This document shows positions 48,717 to 60,241 of a DNA stretch of 64,000 nucleotides, in pieces. The notes beneath the pieces were generated by a model, which searched no databases, was not told the DNA's origin, and saw nothing but the letters and a program-made list of their open reading frames with translations. The DNA comes from Bugula neritina (lineage: Eukaryota > Bryozoa > Gymnolaemata > Cheilostomatida > Bugulidae): assembly GCA_964035545.1 (NCBI GenBank), contig OZ037768.1, forward strand, positions 171,501 to 235,500. The letters run 5' to 3'. Position 1 is the stretch's first letter. Each line of letters begins with the position of its first letter. Position numbers and translations under genes: made by a program.

Positions 48717-49904
48717 AAAATTATTTAACTGCTGCGCTTGAGAAGAAGTAAGCTGCGCTTGAGAAGAAGTAAGCTGCGCCTTAAAAGCAAATGAGTCCTA
48801 TTTTTAAAAGTGCTAATTGAAGCATTCTGCAAGAGGAAGAGGGGTCCGTTCAGTGTACAGATGTAGATCACTTCAGATCTTTCGTCATAAGATATGCCAG
48901 TTGGATCTGGAATTTGTGGGGATTTCCACAACTCAATAAGGTCCGAGTTTGTTACTTTATATCTGCTCACTCGACCACTCTCAGCGGCATCTCCTATCAA
49001 TATGGTGGAGTCAGGGAGGATGCACACTGTGACCGGGTTTCCCATTTGAAGAATTGGAGATTTGGAGAGTTTGCAGTGGAGTAAAGAACAGACAATCAGC
49101 TGGTTTTCTTCAGTGTCTACCATATAAACTACAGAGCTTTGCTGAGATATTGTTGTGTGCTGAATAACCATAGATTTCTTACAATGTACAACTGTGACAG
49201 TTTCACCATCTCACTCTGCTCCCTATCAAAGTGATTAAGTCTTCCTTCCATCTATATTTTGATGCTAATAACATGTCCAACTAGCTGACCCTATTTCAGC
49301 CCCAACTCTGAGAGAGAAGAGTATTTGTTTAGATTTTATTGGCTATATACATTATAATAGAAAGGTGTAAGTTATAACATGTATATTATATTTGTAGATA
49401 ATATTATAGTGCACTTATAAACCTCACAATTTCATGCAAAATACTAAAGGAAAGATAAATCTAATGCTGTACACATAGTGTATGCTAACTAGCTTTCCCT
49501 TGGCATTTTATAGCTTTACTGCATTAAACATAATATTCTATGTGCAGACAAAGTATATCTTATATCACAGAAAATTATACATGGCCCTATTGATTATACT
49601 AAAAGCATCCCAAGATGTTACTTATAATAATGGCATACGAAACTCGTTGGTGGTTATAACAACTATTATACTACTGATAATTTTAAACTTTTATACTGAT
49701 GGAATACTTATATATTGTGTTTATATTTTTCTACCACTTGGCACTTGTATATGCTTAAAGACCAACTCAAATTGAGGCTTTCTGTTGAAGCATTCTGTCC
49801 TTCTATAGATGTTACTAACAGTGATGCAAGTTCTATACGAACTAAAATTACCCACAAATCAACAGTACAACTGAAGCTGCTGGATAATATATCCTCTATA
49901 ACTG

Positions 49905-50172
49905 CACACTACCGAATAATACAAGGGAAGTCACAATACCGAATAATACAAGGGAAGTTACACTACTGAATAATACAAGGGAAGTCACACTACTGAATAA
50001 TACAAGGGAAGTCACACTACCGAATAATACAAGGGAAGTCACATTACTGAATAATACAAGGGAAGTCACACTACCGAATAATACAAGGGAAGTCACATTA
50101 CTGAATAATACAAGGGAAGTCACACTACCGAATAATACAAGGGAAGTCACACTACTGAATAATACAAGGGAA
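49905..50172. repeat. 27-bp minisatellite, about 10 copies
   Basis: Copy 2 counterpart of the 35801-36815 array. Confidence 0.95.
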
Positions 50173-51351
50173 ATGGAGGTACAAAATTAATGTAAATAAA
50201 TATTTATCTACATTTGTTTAATTTGATGACCACATTTTTCTAGGCTAATTAATCTCTGAACACCTTCTCCTGAAATGTAAGCAGAAATGTGCGTACATAT
50301 GTAAAAGCAAACCGTTACATTAATGTTATAAAATTGGGTTGTATAAATTAGGAAACAGTGTGATGACATACACTATATACATTACACTTGCGCTATACAG
50401 TAGGCGATAGAAAGCAATATATGGTATACTGTAATAATAGTTTAACTATAGACTGGTGCAAGCTCCATTACTATTCTGAGAATTAAATTCAGGCTATAAA
50501 TATAATTGACACGCAAGCCACTAACCTAGTTACTATTATTATGAGCTCAGTTTTTGTCCCACATCCTAAATATGGGAGCAAAATCCAGTTGTTTTACTAG
50601 AAATCTTAAAATTTGGGAGTTATTTCTGGACTGACAGTGACACCTCTAGATGTACACATATAGGTGACACTTTGGAATAACCTCTGCTCTGTTTGACGTA
50701 GAATCAGAGGTTACATAACAATACTAATTCCAGCCACATACCCTCACAGTCTGTAGTTGTGGTACGCAATACTGACTCAATAACATTTCTTCACTCAACT
50801 GTTTTAGTATTAAGAGATTATAGTTTATGGTCAGAGCCTAATAAAATATATTCTCACAGCCAGTTATAATGATTCCTCTAAACCTATTTTTACTTTTAGA
50901 ATGCTTAGTGTTTTATTTTGTAAATTTTAGATGAAACAATTATTATATTCGTCATTATACCAAGCATCATTATTCTTATTATATAACTATATATTATAGT
51001 ACAATATTATATGATACATTATTATGTTGCATAGTATTTTTAACTTGGAAAGACTTGTCAATTGTCAAACATTATAGTTTGAAGTTTGAAAATGGTCGTA
51101 TTTATTTGCTGATACTAAGACCTGTTGACACTAGGACCTGTTGACACTAAGATACGTTGATACTGGGACCTGTTGACACTAAGACCTGTTGATACTAAGA
51201 CCTGTTGACACTAAGACCTGTTAATACTGGGACCTGTTGACACTAAGACCTGTTGATACTAGGACCTGTTGACACTAAGACCTGTTGATACTGGGACCTG
51301 TTGACACTAAGATACGTTGACATGGAGATCTGTTGCGCTACTAATTACTTA

Positions 51352-51399
<48 letters not shown>

Positions 51400-51567
51400 G
51401 TATTATTAATTTCTCTGAATTAATATTTTTCCAGCTATAGTATAAATATAGTAATTGGATTTGGTGTCATATTTAGAGCTTCTATACGCATGTATGCTGG
51501 TTTTCTAGATCTAGTATTTAAATGAGCTGAATTCGGATATGAATTCAATTCTACTGATACATCAGCC
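50173..51567. other. Upstream region of secreted-protein gene, copy 2
   Basis: Matches 36816-38538 with a deletion near 50770-50830. The 30-bp GACCTGTTGA array lies at 51115-51320. A (TA)n expansion at 51356-51396 is absent from copy 1. No gene recognised. Confidence 0.6.
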
Positions 51568-54500
51568 ATGAGGTACAGGGTATTCTATAATTATATATAA
51601 CATATCATATAGAACTTTATAGAATAGTTTTATATACTTTGTTTTTAAAGTTTTATGTTTCCTAAACATTAAGTTTTTAAATTTTTTTTCTATTCACATG
51701 GTTTCAGTTTTTTATATTGATTTTTTGAATTTTTTTTTGTAGAAAGCAATAAGTACGTGAAATTCAATATATTCGTCAAACAAATATAATAATAATAATA
51801 ATATAATATGATATATTATATATTTATATATTATAATATAATATTGCGTTTAAGATATAATATTATATTAATATATTTACAGGGTAATTTCAGCAGTAGC
51901 TCTTGTCAGTTTGGTTGGGTACACCCTAGCAGCGTACCCAACTCAAACCAACAACCTGTACAATGCATTCAACACTTGCACCGTGAAGACTCAGTCAGAT
52001 ATAGACTGTATAACCACCGTGAGAGACGGTCTGGATAAGATAGCCGACTACATTCAGAAGGTATTGTGGTCTCAGTATATACTCTAACTAATGGGTATTC
52101 TACTGATTTACAATTTCATTTGTAAAGATTTCTACTTGTATAAAGAAGGTGTACCATCTACCTAGCTCACTGAATTTTTTTTTTAATTTAGATTTAAAAA
52201 ATGAAACTTTTAAACGCTTTAATGAGACAAAATTCAGCCTTTCAGGTATAAACAAGGTGCATATAATTTATAATTTAAAATCAGCCTTAAAAAGAAACAT
52301 CAACTTAAATTGTTTTAGTAACGTACAACAATTTCTTTTGTTACAATGAATTTAATTTTTATGTAAAAACATGTTGCTAATAAAAAAACTCCAATTGATG
52401 AATTTCTAAACAGAATTATTCAAATCACTTTCAAGCTATATAGTTCTTATTAAACACTGGAATAAAAGTTACTACTGTAGCATATTATTACAGTATACTG
52501 TAATAATATGCTACAGTATACTGCAATATACTGTAATTTTATACACTGGAAGAGAGTAGAATTATATGAACTGTTGATAAGATGTTATATAATTTGACAG
52601 AATGTGTTATGGGATAGAGTTGTCCTCTCATATTTTATCAAACTTATTTTTGATGCACACATCTTTATATTATACTGAGTGACTAATACAACACAGATAG
52701 CTGAGTTATCCCCCCTACTCTGTACACATAACTGAGTTATCTCCTCTGTTCTGTACAGATAGCTGATTTATCCTCCCTGTTCTGTACATATAACTGGGTT
52801 ATCCCCCCTACTCTGTACATATAGCTGAGTTATCCCCCCTGTTCTGTACATATAACTGGGTTATCCCCCCTGCTCTGTACATATAACTACATTATCCCCC
52901 CTGTTCTGTACAGATAACTGAGTTATCCCCCTGTTCTGTACATATAACTGAGTTATCTCCCCTGTTCTGTACAAGTAACTGAGTTAATTTTTATTATTTT
53001 GTTGGAAGGTGAGAAACCTGAAGACCAACATGGGCAGACTAAACACTGGTCTAGATACCTTCAACGCAGTTGTGGGCATCGCTAAGTACGCCCCAGCAAT
53101 CGGCTCAGCCATCACAGCTCTCAAGTCTACCATAACTGCAATACGGCCCACATTTAACTCCGCCTACGCCAGGGTGAAAACCATTGATGCCAAAATCTAC
53201 CTGTGGAAGAACGACGTGATTAATGGAAAGATTGCCTGTAACCAGGGTAAGTATTGCATGTGCACGTAACCAGGGTAAGTATTACATGTGCACGTAACCA
53301 AGGTAAGTATTACATGTGTACATAACCAGGGTAAGTATTACATGTGTACGTAACCAGGGTAAGTATTACATGTGTACGTAACCAGGGTAAGTATTACATG
53401 TGTACGTAACCAGGGTAAGTATTACATGTGCACGTAACCAAGGTAAGTATTGCATTTGCACGTAACCAAGGTAAGTATTACATGTGTACATAACCAGGGT
53501 AAGTATTACATGTGTAGGTAACCAGGGTAAGTATTACATGTGCACGTGATCAGAGCTGCCGATAGAACAGGCAACTCCTTCACCCTGTAATCATACAAAG
53601 TTAGATATGTTGTGTTGATTATGCTGCAGCCATTTCTCAACTCAACCTACTGAAAACCGCCTGCACCAACGGGAAGAGCTACGTCAACTCGGCTCGTAAC
53701 TGTGTCAACTCGATGGCTGCCGGCAGCGTCAAGACGTCTCTGGGCAACTTCATGGAGTCTATGGGCGGAGCTATGTACACAACAACCAATAGCTTGAATA
53801 CAGGTATACAAATATCACATGTTATATATACATAGTTCTCAAAGACACTTTGTAAAACTAGTTCAAATAATTCAAACAACTTAGCAGCAGCGAAAAGCTA
53901 TAAACATATTTTCAGCCAATACTGTATTTGCCATTTATCTCTGCAGAAAATTAGTGAAATAAGTAATAAAACTGAATTTAAAAAATCAATTTTATCTATA
54001 TTTATATTATTTTTATTAATTGAGAATTTAGTAATGTAATTCATTTGTTTAAAATAAATCTTTAAAATAAACTTTGTCTGTTTTTGCCCCGGCAGCTCTA
54101 GGAAACATCGGCAGCAGTTGTGCAGCTATCAAGGCACTGACAGACATTGCTCTCGGCTGGCCAGACATTGACTTCATTGATGTCTCCATCTCCGGCGTCT
54201 ACGCCTCTCTCCAGCCAATCTTAGACTTCTTTGCCAGTCTTCAAGTTGCTCTTGATGCCAGACTGTGTATTCCCAACCCTCTGGACGCTCTGGAAAACCT
54301 CAGAGAACTGGAGATTCTAGAGTAAGTATATATTCCCTCAACACTATACCTTGTAGAGTAAGTATATATTCCCTCAACACTATACTTTGTAGAGTAAGTA
54401 TATATTCCCTCAACACTATACCTTGTAGAGTAAGTATATATTCCCTCAACACTATGTTTTGTAGAGTAAGTATATATTCCCTCAACACTATACCTTGTAG

Positions 54501-56579
54501 AGTAAGTATATATTCCCTCAACACTATACTTTGTAGAGTAAGTATATATTCCCTCAACACTATACCTTGTAGAGTAAGTATATATTCCCTCAACACTATG
54601 TCTTGTAGAGTAAGTATATATTCCCTCAACACTATACCTTGTAGAGTAAGTATATATTCCCTCAACACTATGTCTTGTAGAGTAAGTATATATTCCCTCA
54701 ACACTATGCCTTGTAGAGTAAGTATATATTCCCTCAACACTGTGCCTTGTAGAGTAAGTATATATTCCCTCAACACTATACCTTGTAGAGTAAGTATATA
54801 TTCCCTCAACACTATGCCTTGTAGAGTAAGTATATATTCCCTCAACACTATGTCTTGTAGAGTAAGTATACATTCCCTCAACACTATGTCTTGTAGAGTA
54901 AGTATATATTCCCTCAACACTATGCCTTGTAGAGTAAGTATATATTCCCTCAACACTATACCTTGTAGAGTAAGTATACATTCCCTCAACACTATACCTT
55001 GTAGAGTAAGTATATATTCCCTCAACACTATGCCTTGTAGAGTAAGTATATATTCCCTCAACACTATGTCTTGTAGAGTAAGTATATATTCCCTCAACAC
55101 TATGTCTTGTAGAGTAAGTATATACTCCCTCAACACTATGTCTTGTAGAGAAATTGCCTCATGCTGGTTTATGGAAGTAAAGAACATCTTGTTCTTGTAG
55201 AGAAATAGCTGAAGGGTTGAATCCTGGAAACTGGGGATGGAAACGTCGCAGAGCTTTGTCATCCCAGAAGAGGAACGCAGTGAAGATTAGCAAGGAGAAA
55301 GCCAACTCCTACTTGTGTTTGGAGAAGAGAGGAGACATCTGTTTCTCAGCGCAAGACATTCTGGACGGCATCGACGCCATCTTTTCTGCTCTCATAGACT
55401 TGGCTAACAAAGCCATACAAGCTGTACTGGATGCCCTGCCAAGTTTCAGTTTACCAGGTCAGCTCTCTACTCCATCACTGTGGCTATGAGTCATATCTAC
55501 TCCGCCACTGTGACTTTGAGTCGTATAGCTACTAATCACAATGCTTCATTTAGGAACCGTAGCGAAGAAATTGAGATAACCCAAGTTCTTTAAATTTTTT
55601 AAAATGTTGGTTGAAATTCTTGCAAGAACATAACTTCTTTTGCTACACTTTTAGTCTAGAACACAGGCTTTTCTCAATTTCTCTCTCATTATGGAGCTAG
55701 ATAAAAAGCTTAAAATATGCTATTCAGCTGTTGAACCGTATAGCGTATCGCTTTATCATTGAAATGTTGATGCTGTAGGTATGCCCAACTTTTCCAATCT
55801 CTTCAGCTTGAACATCAACTTCAATCTCCCGACAATAGACTTCTCTCTGGATCTACCTCTCTTTGATCTCATCTTCAACTTCAACTTTGGGTGTGCCGTT
55901 GACGTGAAGAACGCCTGTGCGGCAGTATCTGGAGCCGTCAGCTTTGACTGTGGCAATGCCTATGGCAAGAGAGCTCTGTAAGCCAACACTCTAAAACTCG
56001 GCTTATTCTTGCAATATTTTACCGAGTTTAAACTGTTTGCATTTCTCTAAAATCAAACTATAGTCTGATTAGATAAAGCTGAACAATTATCAACTATTTC
56101 CAAATGTTCTCCATATTAAACATGCATGGCAGAATGATGGAATATACAACTTTCTGTTTTAGAATCTCTGAGGCAAGTTTGACCGAATTGGACTTTGCCA
56201 AGAGAAAAATGACAGATGCAGAAAGTAGGTTGCTTTACGAGCCAATTGTTACAGCTGAGTTTTCCTGCAGTTTGGAATCCTTAAGTGATTGTAGCACTGA
56301 AACTACTGCGGGCTAATCCACATTTGTACTTGATTCTGTAAAGACAGACCTAAACAAAAACAACTTGTGATCTAAACATCTCCCTCTCTGACTCTATATC
56401 TCATTGAGTAAACACTTATCATGGTTTTACTTTTCCCTTCAGATCTGGAGATGGAAGTTGAGAAAAGGAAAGTTGACTCCAAACACATGACAGAGGCAGA
56501 GGCCCTTGCTGCCATGCAGCACCTGACAGAAGAGCAGCTCCAAAAACTAAGTGAGATGATGCAACAGAAGCACGGATAG
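51568..56579 (+). CDS. Secreted helical protein, copy 2 (unknown family)
   Basis: Nine exons with lengths identical to copy 1: 51568-51572, 51883-52060, 53009-53246, 53630-53803, 54096-54321, 55201-55457, 55779-55977, 56163-56224, 56443-56579 (stop TAG); 491 aa. Same signal peptide. About ten substitutions from copy 1, for example YPWKNDVNNG to YLWKNDVING, GKNY to GKSY, IGSKC to IGSSC, SEEKANSYLS to SKEKANSYLC and AVLNAL to AVLDAL. The reading frame and all splice sites are intact, so both copies look functional. The loss or gain of Cys (YLS/YLC) may affect disulfides. Function unknown. Confidence 0.88.
52690..52985 (+). repeat. About 30-bp intronic minisatellite
   Basis: Copy 2 counterpart of 39680-39872, about ten units, just before the exon at 53009. 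Confidence 0.92.
53236..53550 (+). repeat. 26-bp intronic minisatellite carrying splice donors
   Basis: Copy 2 counterpart of 40118-40490, about 12 units, each with GTAACCAGG|GTAAGT. Confidence 0.95.
54313..55150 (+). repeat. 36-bp array of intron-like units, about 23 copies
   Basis: Copy 2 counterpart of 41250-43917 with the same GTAAGT...CTTGTAGA units; all are full length, and some carry TTTGTAGA. Confidence 0.97.
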
Positions 56580-57912
56580 AGTGAGTACTCCCTCGCACTA
56601 CAACTTTGTGGCATCCTAATATTACTAGTTATACATTATATGTAGTATTGTAGTACATTGCAACATATTATAATATATATTACATATTACATATTATATA
56701 TATTATATATTACATATTATATATTATATATATTATATTACATATTATATATTATATATACTATTTCGCTTTTCAAACACAAATTGTTCTGACAATTCTT
56801 ATACTTTAAGTTTTAGAAGACAAAACTATTCATTGAAGAAAAATGTTCTCAGCAAGAAACCCAAGCAGCTGGATTTAGTACTCGCATCTTTCAATTTGTG
56901 TGAATATATAAAAATTGTTCGAAAATAAACTTGAATGATTTATTTTTATCCGTTGTTTATCAATCAAATATAGTGACTTTAAAAATTCTATGGAGTTGTG
57001 GTGGTTATATATATTTACATAATGCATAATGGAGTAATACATAATGGAGTTATACATAATAGAGTAATACACGATGGAGTTAGACGTAATAGAGTAATAC
57101 ATATTATATGAATTACACATAATAAAGGATTGCATGATTGCGATTTTATTATAAACAATTAACACTTGATTAGAAGTTTAAACTATGGAATGCACCCAAT
57201 AATTTATAGGCAATTCATATTTTGGGGCTTCTTTATTCATGAGGATAGAAAATTATTTTTAATAGCTTCTCAAGGGATGACAACTCCGATTTAAGTGACT
57301 CACCAAGCATTTTATGTTAAGGTTTAAGTGCTTTAAGCTGCAATTCCAGCAATACAGTGTACAACACATTATTATCATCATTAAACTCCATTTCTTTATC
57401 AAATAATTGCAAACATTTTACAGTTAAAGCAAGTTCTAACTAAGTTGTCAATATTGAGCTATCTAAGCATTAAAATTTTGCAAAATATACATGCGTGCAA
57501 GCAAATACATACAATGTAAACTAAAATAGTTATTCTCAAGAAATGTGACAACTCCCCGAAGGTATTTGTATAATATCTATACTCATGTGTAAAGAGTTTA
57601 ATTCCTACTAGCAGCATGTCCTGATATACAGTATTAAATATATTTGTAAATTCAATTTTACAAAATCATTAAGAACTATAAACATTATAATATAAATGAT
57701 ATCACTAACTACATTGAGTAAGCAGTACGATTCCAACCACCAAATAAACTGCAAGTATGATAATTTTCCTGTCCTAATTACGTTGTAAGACAAACTGTTC
57801 ATTTAATATATTTACTAACAACTACAACTCCGTTTAAATGTTGAATAAAATTCTACTGAAGTGTTAGTCAACAGACTGAAAACTCATAAGCCATCAAGAG
57901 GTACTTGAAGGT
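56580..57912. other. Intergenic between secreted-protein and beta-propeller genes, copy 2
   Basis: Same content as 45382-46736; AT repeats at 56660-56760. No gene recognised. Confidence 0.55.
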
Positions 57913-58788
57913 TTAGTATTTTACTGTATATCTTCTTAAGCCATCCGTGTAGCATCCCAGAAACAGCACATCTCTGCGCACAGCTATGTCATACACGTCT
58001 TTTATTTCACCTAATTGTTCTTGTGGAATCACCCGTAACAAAGTGCCTAGTTAAAACAAAATGTTAATAGTTTAGTATATCATCTAATAGTCAAATGTCC
58101 AGCAGATGAGTCTAGTGCATACAACTGATATTTTTTGCTTTTTAGTTTCTACATGCTTTGCTACTGTAAAGTAATCTTGCCCCATGCACTGAGATTCGAA
58201 CCCGAAACCTCTAGCTGGCAAGTGTAGTTCAGAGAACTGGGTGGAATGTAGTAGTGAGTTTACCCAGTGGTGTAGCGGTTAGCACGCCTGCTTGCTAACC
58301 GGAGGTCTCGGGTTCGTAACCCAGTGGGGGCAAAATTGTTTAGCTGCTGCACTTGAGAGGAAGTAGACTGCGCCTTGAAAGCGAATTTGGTCCTAATTGC
58401 TTAAAAGTGCTAATTGAAACATTCTGCAAAAAGTAAAATACAAATAGACTGGGTACCATCAAGAGAAATGAGGAAGAGGGGTCCGTTTAGTGTACAGATA
58501 TAAATCACTTCAGACCTTTGGTCATAAGATATGCCAGTTGGATCTGGAATTTGTGGGGATTTCCACAACTCAATAAGGTCCGAGTTTGTTACTTTATATC
58601 TGCTCACTCGACCACTCTCAGCAGCATCTCCTATCAGTATGGTGGAGTCAGGGAGGATGCACACCGTGTCCGGGTTTCCCATTTGAAGAATTGGAGATTT
58701 GGAGAGTTTGCAGTGGAGTAAAGAACAGACAATCAGCTGGTTTTCTTCAGTGTCTACCATATAAACTACAAAGCTTTGCTGAGATATT
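57913..58788 (-). CDS. NHL-like beta-propeller protein, last two exons
   Basis: Exons 58788-58457 and 58046-57913 (stop TAA 57915-57913), joined in phase 1 through donor GATG|GTACCC: the product reads FLISLDG|GTLLRVIPQEQL. The first of these exons follows acceptor TACTTTAG and starts in phase 2, so upstream exons must exist, but I find none before the CDYL-like gene at 60242. The repeated pattern of short beta strands (ILPDSTILIGDAAE, IPDPTGISYDQ, VIYICTLNGPLFLISLDG) suits the C-terminal blades of an NHL or SMP-30-like propeller, as found at the end of TRIM-type proteins. No RING or B-box is visible. The region may be a truncated copy of a longer gene elsewhere. Confidence 0.65.
58175..58333. 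repeat. Pair of inverted tRNA-like sequences (intact site)
   Basis: Left arm on the minus strand: GGTTTCGGGTTCGAATCTCA (58190-58210). Right arm on the plus strand: TGGTGTAGCGGTTAGCACGC (58268 on), then GGTCTCGGGTTCGTAACCCA. The arms are imperfect inverted repeats of about 70 bp with A-box and B-box-like blocks. Uninterrupted version of 48115-48716. Confidence 0.65.
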
Positions 58789-59044
58789 CTAAAGTATCTA
58801 ATCTTATCTATAGAGTACCTGTAAATAGTTCGAGTCTTTTTCACACACACACACGCACGCGCGCGCGCGCGCACACACACGCACACGCACACATGTAGTC
58901 ATTTCTTATTGCTGTGATGTAGAGAGGACAACTTCACAAGGCAAAATAGATGTCTAGAAACAAACTATAAATGCAAGGATGGATGGCAAGTGTTGGTGAA
59001 TCTATACACTCATTAGATCCCATCTGTTCACTATAGCAATGCAG

Positions 59045-59440
59045 CTTCTCTCCACCTTTCTCCTTTCACCCTCCATCCTATACCCTCCTCCTTCTACCCT
59101 CTTCTCTCCACCCTCTACCCTTCTCCTTTTACCCTCTACCCTTCTTCTACCCTCTACCCTTTTCCTTCTACCCTTCTACCCTTCTCCTTTTACCCTCTAC
59201 CCTTCTCCTTCTACCCTCTACCCTTCTCCTTCTACCCTCTACCCTTCTCCTTCTACCCTCCTCTCTCTACCCTCTACCCTTCTCCTTCTACCCTCCTCTC
59301 TCTACCCTCTACCCTTCTCCTTCTACCCTCTACCCTTCTACCCTCTACCCTTCTCCTTCTACCCTCCTCTCTCTACCCTCTACCCTTCTCCTTCTACTCT
59401 CCTCCTTCTACCCTCATCTATCTACTCGCTTCCCACTATC
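59045..59440. repeat. Polypyrimidine minisatellite
   Basis: About 20 degenerate copies of CTACCCTCTACCCTTCTCCTT. One strand is almost pure pyrimidine, so it could form triplex structures. Confidence 0.9.
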
Positions 59441-59992
59441 CTCAACTGTATCCATCCAGAATTTAAATCAGATAAAATTAAACAGTCTGTAATCGAGGTG
59501 ATGAAATGCCAAATTAAGATATCTTTTCTCTGAACAAAGCTACTTAATTTCATGAGCACACAACTCCATGTCACTGCAGATAATCTCCATGTTTCAACAA
59601 CTGATCTTTCAAAATGGTTTGTTTTACTCAAATAAATTCATAGAAATGAAGTCATCAGGCCACGATACATTGAGGGTTTATTTATTACCAGGATACAAGA
59701 GGGTTTATTTATTACCATGTTGATTAGTAGAGTACACTTTAATTGACAATTGATCAAAAGTCAGAGTGGAGCCCACATATCTATATAAAAATGCACAAAG
59801 AGAATTATGTTGAAAGTTTATTTATAATATAAAACATGATGCTACATATTCTATAGACAACAGTGTAGGAGTGATAGTGTTGATACTGAAGGTTGGCAAA
59901 CATTATTATTATATACACTAACATCTATTTACAGTAATTTATATTTCACAAAATAAAACAACTTGCGGAGTGAGAAGTTAGTGTTGAGTTGT

Positions 59993-60190
59993 GTGAGTAT
60001 ATACTCTGTAACTGTGTCTGTAACTGTGAGTATATACTCTGTAACTGTGTCTGTAACTGTGAGTATATACTCTGCAACTGTGAGTATATACTCTGTAACT
60101 GTGTCTGTAACTGTGAGTATATACTCTGCAACTGTGAGTATATACTCTGTAACTGTGAGTACAGACTATGTAACTGTGAGTACAGACTAT
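59993..60190. repeat. Minisatellite of GTGAGTATATACTCTGTAAC
   Basis: About eight units with 14 to 32-bp spacing. GTGAGTATATACTC is itself a palindrome-like motif. Just downstream of the CDYL-like stop codon. Confidence 0.85.
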
Positions 60191-60241
60191 GACTGTGACT
60201 AGGAATTAGTACTGACTGTGACTAGGAGTTAGTACTGAGTA

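Larger units (their letters stand above)
35078..49151. repeat. Tandem segmental duplication, copy 1 (about 14.1 kb)
   Basis: Starts at GTTGTGTGCTGAATAACC (35078) and ends at GAGATATT (49151), where the same start sequence begins copy 2. Order is conserved: 27-bp array, secreted-protein gene (+), AT arrays, and two 3' exons of a beta-propeller gene (-). It is longer than copy 2 mainly because three minisatellites are longer and because it has a 445-bp insertion at 48219. Confidence 0.95.
46737..49151 (-). pseudogene. Beta-propeller gene 3' end, copy 1 (orphan fragment)
   Basis: Last exon 46870-46737 (stop TAA 46739-46737) encodes GTLLRVIPQEQLGEIKDVYD and so on. The preceding exon remnant spans 49151 to about 48835, with VVYMVDTEENQLIVC, ILPDSTILIGDAAESGRVSRY and IPDPTGISYDERSEVIYIC, typical of NHL/SMP-30-like propeller blades. 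It begins exactly at the duplication junction, so it has no splice acceptor or upstream exons. About 40 bp present in copy 2 are missing at its 3' end, including the splice donor. It cannot make the normal message and is best seen as a duplicated gene fragment. Confidence 0.85.
49152..58788. repeat. Tandem segmental duplication, copy 2 (about 9.6 kb)
   Basis: Direct repeat of copy 1, shorter because of smaller arrays (27-bp: about 10 units; 36-bp: about 23; 19-bp: essentially none) and no MITE. Coding exons differ from copy 1 at only a few percent of positions. The right end, GAGATATT at 58788, coincides with a splice acceptor boundary of the beta-propeller gene. Confidence 0.95.
58789..60241. 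other. Non-coding region right of the duplication
   Basis: Contains alternating CA/CG at 58842-58893 (purine-pyrimidine, could form Z-DNA), a pyrimidine-rich array at 59045-59440 (CTACCCTCTACCCTTCTCCTT units) and a GTGAGTATATACTCTGTAAC array at 59993-60190. No gene supported; two TTTATTTATTACCA repeats near 59676 and 59705 could hold poly(A) signals for the minus-strand gene. Confidence 0.55.

Noticed and set aside
58262-58333. Functional tRNA gene
   Set aside because: A- and B-box-like blocks are present, but the acceptor and anticodon stems do not pair well, and it sits in an inverted repeat; a tRNA-derived repeat fits better.
59039-59533. 164-codon Ser/Pro/Thr-rich frame
   Set aside because: Translation of the polypyrimidine minisatellite; the short tail after 59450 alone is not enough for a gene.
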